Source of the DNA: Microbacterium luteolum
GTDB lineage: Bacteria > Actinomycetota > Actinomycetes > Actinomycetales > Microbacteriaceae
Direction: 5' to 3'
DNA: 64,000 nt
Assembly: GCF_039533965.1 (NCBI RefSeq)
Contig: NZ_BAAAUN010000001.1
Location: forward strand, 1,276,950-1,340,949
Part shown: one piece after another, positions 52,200-59,496 of the stretch
Layout of the letters: the number at the start of each line of letters is the position of its first letter
How positions within the stretch are numbered: the first letter of the stretch is position 1
The notes under the pieces: generated by a model
Databases searched by the model: none
What the model was told of the DNA's origin: nothing
The model's input: only the letters and a program-made list of their open reading frames with translations
Position numbers and translations under genes: made by a program

Positions 52200-54254
52200 A
52201 TGACAGTGCACGAACAGAACTCACACCACGACGAGCCGATCGGCGACGCCGACCTGATCCTCCGCGCCCGCTCGGGCGACACGGAGGCGTTCGGCGAACT
52301 CTGGCGACGCCACTACCCGTCCGGCCTCTCCGTCGCCCGCTCCATCACCTCGTCGATCGACCCCGACGACCTCGTGCAGGAGTCGTACACCCGCATCTAT
52401 CAGGCGATCATCAAGGGTGGCGGCCCGAACGGCTCGTTCCGCGCCTACCTGTTCACGAGCATCCGCAACACGGCGGCGGCCTGGGGCCGTTCCCGTCGCG
52501 AGACCGCGATCGACGAACTCGACACGGTCGCCGACCCTGACACCACAGACCAGGCCGCCAACGAGGCTCTCGACCGCAGCCTGACCGCGCAGGCCTTCCG
52601 CAGCCTCCCCTCCCGCTGGCAGGAGGTGCTCTGGTACACCGAGATCGAGCAGATGAAGCCGCACGAGGTGGCCCCGCTCCTCGGGATGAAGTCCGGCGCC
52701 GTCTCGCAGCTGGCCTTCCGGGCCCGCGAAGGCCTCCGTGAGGCATGGATCCAGGCGCACCTGCGCAGCGCAGCCGAGGGATCGGACTGCCAGTGGACCA
52801 TCGAGCACCTCGGCGCGTACTCGCGAGGCAACCTCGGCACGCGCGACCACAAGCGACTCGAGCTGCACCTCGACGAGTGCGCGCGCTGCATGATCGTCGC
52901 GGCCGAGGCGAAAGACGTCTCGAAGCGTCTCGCTCTGGTCCTCCTCCCTCTCGTCCTGGGCGTCACCGGCGCCGCGGGGTATCTCGCGACGCTGCAGGGC
53001 GGCGGAGCGCCGATCGTCGCCCTCGCCGCGATGCCCTCCAGCATCCCCGGCAGCGTGTTCGCAGGCGACCCCGGCGCTGGTGCCGTGGCTCTGGGAGCAG
53101 GCTCGGGGAGCGGCACGGCCGGTTCGGGCGGTACGGCAGGCGGCGGCGCGGGTGTCGCCACCGGCGTCGGCACGTCCGGTGGCGTGCTCACCGGGATGGG
53201 TGCGCTCGTCGGCGTGGGCTCTGCGGCTCTGGTCGTCGCGGGCGTCGTCGCCGCAGCGACGATCATCCCCGGCCTCGCCGGGGCCGAACCCGCGACCTCG
53301 TTGGCCAGCGCCGCCGACGGAGGCTCGTCGTCGATCACCTCCGACGTCGGACCCGACGCCTCGATGAACCTCGAAGAACCGGTCGTCATCGAAGAACCGG
53401 TCACGAAGCCCGACGCGACGCCGACCCCGCCGGCCGAAGAGCCCGCCGCGCGGTCGACACCGGAGCAGACCGGGCCGGTCGTCGCTCCGCCGGTGCCGCC
53501 GACGACCGACCCCGAGGACGAGGTCGACCCAACCGATCCCACGGACCCCACGGACCCGACCGACCCCACTGATCCCACGGACCCGACGGACCCGACGGAC
53601 CCGACCGATCCCACGGACCCGACGGACCCGACCGATCCCACCGACCCGACCGACCCCGCAGTGCCGACCACGGCTCCCTCCTGGTCCGCCGCCACGATCT
53701 GGTTCGAGGGTCTGCGCATCCACTACAGCGTGCCGATCACGGGAGTGCCCGGAACGACCGTGGAGGCGCTGCTCGACGGAAGCCGCGGCGGAGGCGACGA
53801 GATCGTCCTGGACTCCCTCGGACAGGGGACGATCGACCTGCGGCCCGGTCTGGTTCAGCTGCTGTTCTCGGCCGACACGACGGTGACCTTCCGCTATGTG
53901 CTCGCCGACGGCATCGGCCCGTCCGCCGACACGACTTTGCGTGCGCTGGGCGAACCCCCGCTCATCGACGCGGATGTGCCTCCGGTCGACGCCACGATCC
54001 TCGATGACAGCGCAGGCACCGTTCCGGCCGCCGTGCCGGATGAGCCGGCCGCCCCCGTGGAACCGGAGCCCGTTCCCGCCCCGGTCGAGCCCGCTCCTGC
54101 GCCTGTCGAGCCCGCTCCTGCGCCTGTCGAGACGGAACCGGCTCCGATCGAGACCGCACCCGCCGTCGTCGAGTCGGCCCCGGTCGACGAGGCGGCCACG
54201 GCCCCGGTCGACGAGGCTCTCGCACCGGCCGAGGAGCCTGCACCCGCCGAATAG
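52200..54254 (+). CDS. ECF sigma factor fused to anti-sigma zinc finger, membrane segments and a DPT-repeat C-terminal region
   Basis: A 684-aa chimera. Residues 17-185 are an ECF sigma: region 2 (DTEAFGELWRRHYPSGLSVA, DPDDLVQESYTRIYQAI) and region 4 (LPSRWQEVLWYTEIEQMKPH, LGMKSGAVSQLAFRAREGLR). Then a ZAS-like zinc finger, Cys197, His223, Cys227 and Cys230 in ELHLDECARCMIV. Hydrophobic segments follow at 244-265 and about 333-360, separated by a Gly/Ser/Ala linker. Next are a Pro/Glu-rich part, fourteen Asp-Pro-Thr repeats (443-484), a beta-rich domain (490-590) and Pro/Ala/Glu repeats to the end. Start ATG 52200 has AGGAG upstream. Confidence 0.88.
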   Translation: MTVHEQNSHHDEPIGDADLILRARSGDTEAFGELWRRHYPSGLSVARSITSSIDPDDLVQESYTRIYQAIIKGGGPNGSFRAYLFTSIRNTAAAWGRSRRETAIDELDTVADPDTTDQAANEALDRSLTAQAFRSLPSRWQEVLWYTEIEQMKPHEVAPLLGMKSGAVSQLAFRAREGLREAWIQAHLRSAAEGSDCQWTIEHLGAYSRGNLGTRDHKRLELHLDECARCMIVAAEAKDVSKRLALVLLPLVLGVTGAAGYLATLQGGGAPIVALAAMPSSIPGSVFAGDPGAGAVALGAGSGSGTAGSGGTAGGGAGVATGVGTSGGVLTGMGALVGVGSAALVVAGVVAAATIIPGLAGAEPATSLASAADGGSSSITSDVGPDASMNLEEPVVIEEPVTKPDATPTPPAEEPAARSTPEQTGPVVAPPVPPTTDPEDEVDPTDPTDPTDPTDPTDPTDPTDPTDPTDPTDPTDPTDPTDPTDPAVPTTAPSWSAATIWFEGLRIHYSVPITGVPGTTVEALLDGSRGGGDEIVLDSLGQGTIDLRPGLVQLLFSADTTVTFRYVLADGIGPSADTTLRALGEPPLIDADVPPVDATILDDSAGTVPAAVPDEPAAPVEPEPVPAPVEPAPAPVEPAPAPVETEPAPIETAPAVVESAPVDEAATAPVDEALAPAEEPAPAE
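53526..53651 (+). repeat. Fourteen in-frame 9-bp repeats encoding Asp-Pro-Thr
   Basis: GAC/GAT-CCN-ACN units repeat without interruption, followed by one Asp-Pro-Ala. Codons vary at third positions, so the protein repeat is older or more constrained than the DNA repeat. The DNA looks like a short tandem repeat but is coding sequence of the sigma/anti-sigma fusion. Confidence 0.95.
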
Positions 54255-54263
54255 ACTGGGAGC

Positions 54264-54635
54264 ATGCCCCAGGATTCCGCACCCGTCCCCGGCGTCGACC
54301 GTCCGGTCATCACCGCGCTCGACATCGTCCGCGCCGTCGTGCTCGTCGTCGCCGTGGCATCCCTCGCTCTCTGGGGCTTCGCCAGCTGGTCGCTTCCGTG
54401 GAACGTCGTCGCAGGTGTGGGCGCCCCGATCGTCGTCCTGCTGATCTGGGCGCTGTTCCTCTCTCCGCGCCCGGTCCTGCGGGTGCATCCGTTCCTCCGT
54501 GCGGCCGTCGAGCTCTTCATCTACGTCGGCGTCACCATCGCGTGGTGGTCGATGGGCCAGGCGCTCATCGGCACGGCATTCGCCCTGGTCGCGATCGTCA
54601 CCGGGGTCCTCAGCGGCCGACGCACCCTGTCGTGA
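54264..54635 (+). CDS. YrdB-family (DUF2568) membrane protein
   Basis: A 123-aa protein with four predicted transmembrane helices (ALDIVRAVVLVVAVASLALW, NVVAGVGAPIVVLLIWALFL, RAAVELFIYVGVTIAWWSMG, ALIGTAFALVAIVTGVLSGR). The sequence APIVVLLIWALFLSPRPVLR is typical of this family of unknown role. A TAGACT hexamer 6 nt before ATG overlaps the sigma-gene stop codon and suggests a leaderless start, although read-through from the sigma gene is likely too. Confidence 0.8.
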   Translation: MPQDSAPVPGVDRPVITALDIVRAVVLVVAVASLALWGFASWSLPWNVVAGVGAPIVVLLIWALFLSPRPVLRVHPFLRAAVELFIYVGVTIAWWSMGQALIGTAFALVAIVTGVLSGRRTLS

Positions 54636-54679
54636 GCGCACGTCCGTGAGTGTGCAGGCGTGAGCGCGAGGGCGCGGAC

Positions 54680-56044
54680 GTGACGGCGCTGCCCCTTCTG
54701 CAGGAGGAGCTCGGCCCGCTCGTCGATGTGCGACCCGAGGCGCTCGAAGAGGCACGGGCCGACCGCTCCGGTCACGCGGCCGTCGGGCGCCCGCTCGCCG
54801 TCGTGCACGCGGAGACCGTGGATCACGTTCAGCGGACCATGCGGATCGCCACCGCCACACGCACGCCCGTGGTCGTCCGCGGCGCCGGCACGGGGTTGGC
54901 GGGCGCGGCCAACGCCGGCGAGGGCGAGATCGTGCTCTCCACCCGTCGGATGGACGCGATCCTCGAGGTGCGGCCCGACGATCTGCTCGCCGTCGTCGAA
55001 CCCGGGATCCTCAACGCCGACCTCAACGACAGGCTCGCCGCCTCCGGGGTGTGGTGGGCGCCCGACCCCGCCAGCCGCGACATCTCGACCGTGGGCGGCA
55101 ACATCGCGACCGGTGCGGGAGGGCTTCTCTGTGCCAAGTACGGCGTCGTGCGCGATGCGGTGCTCGGCGTCGACCTCGTGCTCGCCGACGGCCGCCTGCT
55201 CCACCTCGGACACCGCAGCGTCAAGGGCGTCACGGGCCTCGACCTCACCTCGCTGGTGATCGGCTCGGAGGGCACGCTGGGCGTCGTCGTCGGCGCGACC
55301 CTGAAGCTGCGCCGCCTGGTCGCGGGCGACGTCTGCACGCTGACCGCGACCTTCCCCGACGTGCGGGCCGCGGCCGCGGCATCCGCTGCGGTCACCGCTG
55401 CCGGTGTGCAGCCCGCGATCATGGAGCTGATGGATGCCGCGAGCCTGGCCGCCGTCCACGCGCTGCTCGACCTCCCCGCCCCGGCGCCTGGGGCAGCGCA
55501 GCTCACCGTCCGGACAGACGGCCCGGCGGCCGCTGCGGAGGCCGAGACGATCGCCGGGATCCTGCGCGATCACGGTGGCCTCACGACACTCGCCCGCGAC
55601 CGCGAGGAGGGCGAGCGGCTTCTCGCGATCCGGCGCTCGATGCACGCGGCGATGGCCTCTCTCGGCACCACGCTGATCGAAGACGTCTCGGTGCCGCGCA
55701 GTGCGATGCCGGCCATGTTCGACGAGATCGCGCGCATCGAGCGCGACTTCGGTCTCACGATCCCCACGGTCGCGCACGCCGGCGACGGCAACCTCCACCC
55801 GAACTTCATCTTCGAGGGCCCGGAGACTCCGACGCACGTCTGGGCCGCCGCCGACGAGCTGTTCCGCTCCGCGATCCGCCTGGGCGGCACGCTGACCGGC
55901 GAGCACGGCATCGGCGTGCTGAAGCGTCGCTGGCTCGCCGACGAGCTCGGTGACGACCAGTGGCGGCTGCAGCGTCAGATCGCCGGGGTGTTCGACCCGC
56001 TCGGCATCCTCAACCCCGGGAAGGTCTTCGAGCCCGATGCCTGA
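54680..56044 (+). CDS. FAD-linked oxidase, GlcD/D-lactate dehydrogenase type
   Basis: A 454-aa flavoprotein with the PCMH FAD-binding domain (TPVVVRGAGTGLAGAANAGE, DISTVGGNIATGAGGLLCAK, GLDLTSLVIGSEGTLGVVVG) and a C-terminal cap domain (IPTVAHAGDGNLHPNFIFEG, TGEHGIGVLKRRWL) characteristic of glycolate oxidase GlcD and D-2-hydroxyacid dehydrogenases. It oxidises glycolate or a D-2-hydroxyacid such as D-lactate. No GlcE/GlcF partners are adjacent. GTG 54680 follows GAGGGCG. Its stop overlaps the Nudix gene by 8 nt. Confidence 0.9.
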   Translation: MTALPLLQEELGPLVDVRPEALEEARADRSGHAAVGRPLAVVHAETVDHVQRTMRIATATRTPVVVRGAGTGLAGAANAGEGEIVLSTRRMDAILEVRPDDLLAVVEPGILNADLNDRLAASGVWWAPDPASRDISTVGGNIATGAGGLLCAKYGVVRDAVLGVDLVLADGRLLHLGHRSVKGVTGLDLTSLVIGSEGTLGVVVGATLKLRRLVAGDVCTLTATFPDVRAAAAASAAVTAAGVQPAIMELMDAASLAAVHALLDLPAPAPGAAQLTVRTDGPAAAAEAETIAGILRDHGGLTTLARDREEGERLLAIRRSMHAAMASLGTTLIEDVSVPRSAMPAMFDEIARIERDFGLTIPTVAHAGDGNLHPNFIFEGPETPTHVWAAADELFRSAIRLGGTLTGEHGIGVLKRRWLADELGDDQWRLQRQIAGVFDPLGILNPGKVFEPDA

Positions 56045-56444
56045 CATCCATGTGAGCGCGGCCGTGATCGTCGACGACGACGGGCGCGTACTCGTCGTCC
56101 GCAAGCAGGGGACGACGAGGTTCATGCAGCCCGGCGGCAAGCCGGAGCCCGGTGAATCGCCCGCGCAGACGCTGATCCGCGAGCTGCACGAGGAGCTCGG
56201 GCTGCGTCTCGACGAGGCGGACCTCCAGCCGCTCGGCACGTTCATCTCCGAAGCGGCCAACGAACCCGGTCACCGCGTCGTCGCCGAGGCGTTCGCGACC
56301 TCCGTCGCCCCGGACGCCGTGTCGGTGCAGGCCGAGCTCGCAGAACTGCGCTGGATCACGCCGTCCGACGTCGCGACGCTGCCGCTTGCGCCGCTGAGCC
56401 TCGAGCATCTGCTGCCGATCGCCTGGCCGGCGCACACCCCGTAG
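56037..56444 (+). CDS. Nudix hydrolase
   Basis: A 135-aa hydrolase. The Nudix box reads GGKPEPGESPAQTLIRELHE followed by ELGL, matching GX5EX7REUXEEXGU. It begins ISVSAAVIVDDDGR-like (HVSAAVIVDDDGRVLVVRKQ) and is as short as MutT-type enzymes. Substrate, probably an oxidised or non-canonical nucleotide or a sugar nucleotide, is unknown. The ATG overlaps the GlcD-like stop by 8 nt; the in-frame extension upstream is unsupported. It is convergent with nagB. Confidence 0.9.
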   Translation: MPDIHVSAAVIVDDDGRVLVVRKQGTTRFMQPGGKPEPGESPAQTLIRELHEELGLRLDEADLQPLGTFISEAANEPGHRVVAEAFATSVAPDAVSVQAELAELRWITPSDVATLPLAPLSLEHLLPIAWPAHTP

Positions 56445-56454
56445 GGCGCTCCCG

Positions 56455-57234
56455 CTAGATGCCCTGCCAGGCGGGCTTGTTGGCGAACGTGTAGCGGTAG
56501 TAGTCCGCGAGCTTCAGACGCGATGCCGCGGCCTCGTCGACGACCACGGTGGCATGCGGGTGCAGCTGGATCGCGGAGCCGGGGAGGAAGGCCGTGAGCG
56601 GCCCCTCGACCGCGTCGGCCACGGCCTGCGCCTTGCCCTCGCCGAACGCCAGCAGGACCAGATGGCGCGCCTTCAGGATCGTGCCGAGCCCCTGGGTGAT
56701 GCAGTGCCGCGGCACGTCGTCGATGGAGTCGAAGAACCGCGCGTTGTCCTCGCGGGTCTGCTCGGTGAGCGTCTTCACGCGGGTCTGCGAGGCGAACGAC
56801 GATCCGGGCTCGTTGAAGCCGATGTGCCCGTCGGTCCCGATCCCGAGGATCTGCAGGTCCACTCCGCCCGCCGCGGCGATCGCGGCCTCGTAGTCGTCGC
56901 CGGCGTGCTGGATGGTCGCCGCGGCGCCATTGGGCACGTGGATGCGCTGCGGGTCGAGCCCGAGCGGCTCGACCACCTCGCGCGTGATCACCGAACGGTA
57001 GCTCTCGGGGTGCGCGGGGTCGATGCCGACGTACTCGTCGAGGGCGAAGCCGCGGACCTGCGAGACGTCGTGCCCGGCGAGCTGCGTGCGCAGCGCGAGG
57101 TAGACCGGAAGCGGCGTGGAGCCCGTGGCGAGGCCCAGCACCGCGTCGGGGCGGCTCTCGATGAGCTCGACGATCTCGGTGGCGACCAGCGCGCCGGCAG
57201 CAGCCGCGTTCTCGACGATGACGACCTCAGCCAT
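56455..57234 (-). CDS. nagB: NagB, glucosamine-6-phosphate deaminase
   Basis: A 259-aa enzyme converting GlcN-6-P to fructose-6-P and ammonia. Asp66 in RGFALDEYVGID, Asp135 and His137 in GIGTDGHIGFNEPGSSFAS and Glu142 correspond to the E. coli catalytic set (72, 141, 143, 148). LGLATGSTPLPVYLAL is the phosphate loop. AAGGAG lies 8-9 nt before the ATG, within the end of the ROK kinase gene (8-nt overlap). Last gene of the ROK repressor-ROK kinase-nagB operon. Confidence 0.95.
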   Translation of the reverse strand: MAEVVIVENAAAAGALVATEIVELIESRPDAVLGLATGSTPLPVYLALRTQLAGHDVSQVRGFALDEYVGIDPAHPESYRSVITREVVEPLGLDPQRIHVPNGAAATIQHAGDDYEAAIAAAGGVDLQILGIGTDGHIGFNEPGSSFASQTRVKTLTEQTREDNARFFDSIDDVPRHCITQGLGTILKARHLVLLAFGEGKAQAVADAVEGPLTAFLPGSAIQLHPHATVVVDEAAASRLKLADYYRYTFANKPAWQGI

Positions 57235-58192
57235 GGGGGACGATCTCCTTCTCGGGTACGGAGGCGCCCACCAGAGCGGCGCCGAAGGCAGCCGCGGGGG
57301 AACCCGCGGAGAGCAGTTCGATTCTCTCATCCAGGCGCAGCGACCGCATGAACGGCGACGCCTCTGCGCCGGCGTGCAGGGCGGTGCGGATGCCGTCCTC
57401 GAGCCGCGCGCCGAGCGCGGTGAGCCCACCGCCGATGACCACGGTCTCGACGTCCGCGGACAGCACGAGGATCCGGACCGCCGCGGCCGCCCCGTGGTAG
57501 AGATCGTCGCGGAGTGTCGACGCGTGGGCGTCTCCGGCATCCGCCGCATCGAAGATGTCCCTGATCGGGAGGGCACCGGGGCGTCCCCAGGCCTTCGCGA
57601 GGGCTCCCCCGCCGCAGAACGTCTCGATGCAGCCGAGCTGTCCGCATCCGCAGAGGCGTCCGTGCGGGTCGACAGAGATGTGTCCGACCTCGCCGGCCGT
57701 GCCGCGCGAACCGCGCCAGATGCGCCCGTCGATCACGATGCCAGCTGCGACGCCGGTGCCGAGGTTGAGGTAGGCCATGGATCCCGCGACGCCGCTGAGC
57801 ACAGCGGCGCCGAGGGCGGCGGCCTTCACGTCGTTCTCGACGCGGAACGGAATGCCGAGCATCCGCTCGGCGCGCGCGGCGAGATCGAGCGACTTCACCC
57901 CGAGGTTGACCGCGTGGTCGACGCGCCCCTCCGCGACGTCGACGAGACCGGGGATGCCGATGCCGACGGAGCCGATGTCGGAGACGGGGAAGCCCGTCTC
58001 GTCGGCGAGCGCGGTGACGGCCATGACGATGCTCTCGACCACGGCGTCGTCGCCCCAGCCGGTCGATCGGCGGATGCGGCCGAGGATGTCGCCGGAGCCG
58101 TCGACGGCGACCGCGTCGATCTTCGTCCCGCCGACGTCCAGGCCCACTCGAATCTGCCGACCGGCTCGGTCGGCGGTCTCTGCCCCGCTCAT
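57227..58192 (-). CDS. ROK-family sugar kinase, probable N-acetylhexosamine kinase
   Basis: A 321-aa kinase with the ATP loop VGLDVGGTKIDAVAVDGSGD, the catalytic-region VENDVKAAALGAAVL and the ROK zinc motif GHISVDPHGRLCGCGQLGCI with its cysteines intact. In this operon, between a NagC-like repressor and nagB, the best substrate guess is N-acetylglucosamine, released internally by the GH20 enzymes; glucose is the alternative. It begins 37 nt after the repressor gene. Confidence 0.88.
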   Translation of the reverse strand: MSGAETADRAGRQIRVGLDVGGTKIDAVAVDGSGDILGRIRRSTGWGDDAVVESIVMAVTALADETGFPVSDIGSVGIGIPGLVDVAEGRVDHAVNLGVKSLDLAARAERMLGIPFRVENDVKAAALGAAVLSGVAGSMAYLNLGTGVAAGIVIDGRIWRGSRGTAGEVGHISVDPHGRLCGCGQLGCIETFCGGGALAKAWGRPGALPIRDIFDAADAGDAHASTLRDDLYHGAAAAVRILVLSADVETVVIGGGLTALGARLEDGIRTALHAGAEASPFMRSLRLDERIELLSAGSPAAAFGAALVGASVPEKEIVPHG

Positions 58193-58229
58193 CGGATGGC
58201 GCTTGCGTCTGTCGTGGTGTCGGCGCGGG

Positions 58230-59417
58230 TCACGACACCCCCAATTGCCCGGAGAGCACCATCACCGCGGTTCCGCGCAGCACGATGTCATCCTGGTGGG
58301 TGCGGCGCACCACGACGTCTTCGAAGACGCCCTCGAGCGTGCGCGCATGCAGCGTCTCGATCGCCGCGTCGATGAGGATCCCGTCGAGCAGGTCGGCGGG
58401 ACCGGAGAGCACGACCTCGGACAGATCGAGGGCCGCGACGATCGGGGCGATGGCGATCGCCATGCGCGTTCCCGAATCACGGAGGATCTCGTCCCGCGCA
58501 CCGGGGTCGGCTGCGAGCGCCTCGCGCATGCGGCTGACGCTGAGCCACGCCTCGAGGCATCCGTCCTTGCCGCAGGCGCACCGCGGTCCGCCGTCGGTTC
58601 CGACGACGACGTGCCCGATCTCACCGGCGGCGAATCGGCTGCCGAGCAGCGGCTGGCTGCCCGTGATGAGTCCGGCGCCGACACCGCGTCCGAGCTTGAT
58701 CAGCATGAAGTCGGCCTTGGCGTCACCGAACGTGTATTCGGCGAGCACGGCCGCGTTGGCGTCGTTGCGGGCCAGCACCGGAAGGTCGAGATCGACGCTG
58801 AGCTTGGCCTCGAGCGGGAAGTTCGACCAGCCGAGGTTGGGCGAGCTGAGGACCACGCCGTCGGGGCGCACGACGCCGGGGGTGCCGATGCCGACGCCCA
58901 GCAGAGGCTGCGTCGACGCCGCGACGAGCATGCGCGCGAGCTCGAGGGTCGCGGCGTACACCGCGTCGCCGTCCGGAGACTCCGGACGGGCGACCTCGCG
59001 ACGTTCGAGGACGTCGCCGTCGAGGCTGAGCACGGCGCCCTCGAACGCGCTCGGACCGGAGAGATCGAGCCCGAGGATCTGATGACCGATGCGGTCGATG
59101 TCGATGAGGATCGGGGGCTTGCCCGGCCCCACGGCTTCGCGCACTCCCATCTCGATGACGATCCCGTCGGCGATGAACTCGGCGACGAGGTCGGAGATGG
59201 TCACGCGGGTCAGTCCGGTCTCGCGCGAGAGGTCGGCGCGGCTCATCGCTCCGGCGTGATACAGGGTCTGCAGGACGAGGGCGCGGTTATGACCGCGCGC
59301 GTGCTCGGGCAGCACCTTGGACCGGGAGCGAAGGTGGCGGCCGGGGCCGAAGGCGTGGGCATTCGCACCGCCGTACTCCGAGGGCGATGCGGCACGCTGT
59401 TCATCCGAAACGGACAT
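58230..59417 (-). CDS. ROK-family transcriptional repressor (NagC-like)
   Basis: A 395-aa regulator: N-terminal winged helix (RGHNRALVLQTLYHAGAMSR, LSRETGLTRVTISDLVAEFI, residues 40-95) and a ROK sugar-binding domain (HQILGLDLSGPSAFEGAVLS, VVVGTDGGPRCACGKDGCLE). Its promoter carries a dyad overlapping the -10 region, with TTGCAC as -35 at 17-bp spacing and the start codon 7 nt after TCTACT, so it is probably leaderless and autorepressed. A related sequence sits at the promoter of the next upstream operon. It likely senses an amino sugar or its phosphate. Confidence 0.92.
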   Translation of the reverse strand: MSVSDEQRAASPSEYGGANAHAFGPGRHLRSRSKVLPEHARGHNRALVLQTLYHAGAMSRADLSRETGLTRVTISDLVAEFIADGIVIEMGVREAVGPGKPPILIDIDRIGHQILGLDLSGPSAFEGAVLSLDGDVLERREVARPESPDGDAVYAATLELARMLVAASTQPLLGVGIGTPGVVRPDGVVLSSPNLGWSNFPLEAKLSVDLDLPVLARNDANAAVLAEYTFGDAKADFMLIKLGRGVGAGLITGSQPLLGSRFAAGEIGHVVVGTDGGPRCACGKDGCLEAWLSVSRMREALAADPGARDEILRDSGTRMAIAIAPIVAALDLSEVVLSGPADLLDGILIDAAIETLHARTLEGVFEDVVVRRTHQDDIVLRGTAVMVLSGQLGVS

Positions 59418-59418
59418 G

Positions 59419-59453
59419 TTTGTTAGTAGACCTTACGAACAAAATTTGTGCAA
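59419..59453 (-). promoter_or_regulatory. Leaderless promoter and ROK operator of the repressor-kinase-nagB operon
   Basis: On the plus strand TTTGTTAGTA (59419-59428), a 5-nt spacer GACCT and TACGAACAAA (59434-59443) form a dyad with a single mismatch per arm. On the minus strand TTGCAC (59453-59448) and TCTACT (59430-59425) are -35 and -10 with 17-bp spacing; the ATG follows 7 nt later. The operator covers the spacer and -10. Confidence 0.75.
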
Positions 59454-59496
59454 CCTCTGCCGCGAGGCGGACGGCGAGGGTTACCGAAACGTTACA

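Noticed and set aside
53526..53651. Short regular 9-bp repeats considered as a CRISPR or VNTR locus
   Set aside because: They are continuous, with no spacers, stay in frame and vary only at third positions, as expected for a coding repeat.
52445..53719. Long minus-strand frame with (Gly-Ser-Val)n repeats
   Set aside because: It is the antisense shadow of the Asp-Pro-Thr repeats in the sigma/anti-sigma fusion and has no ribosome site or recognisable domain.
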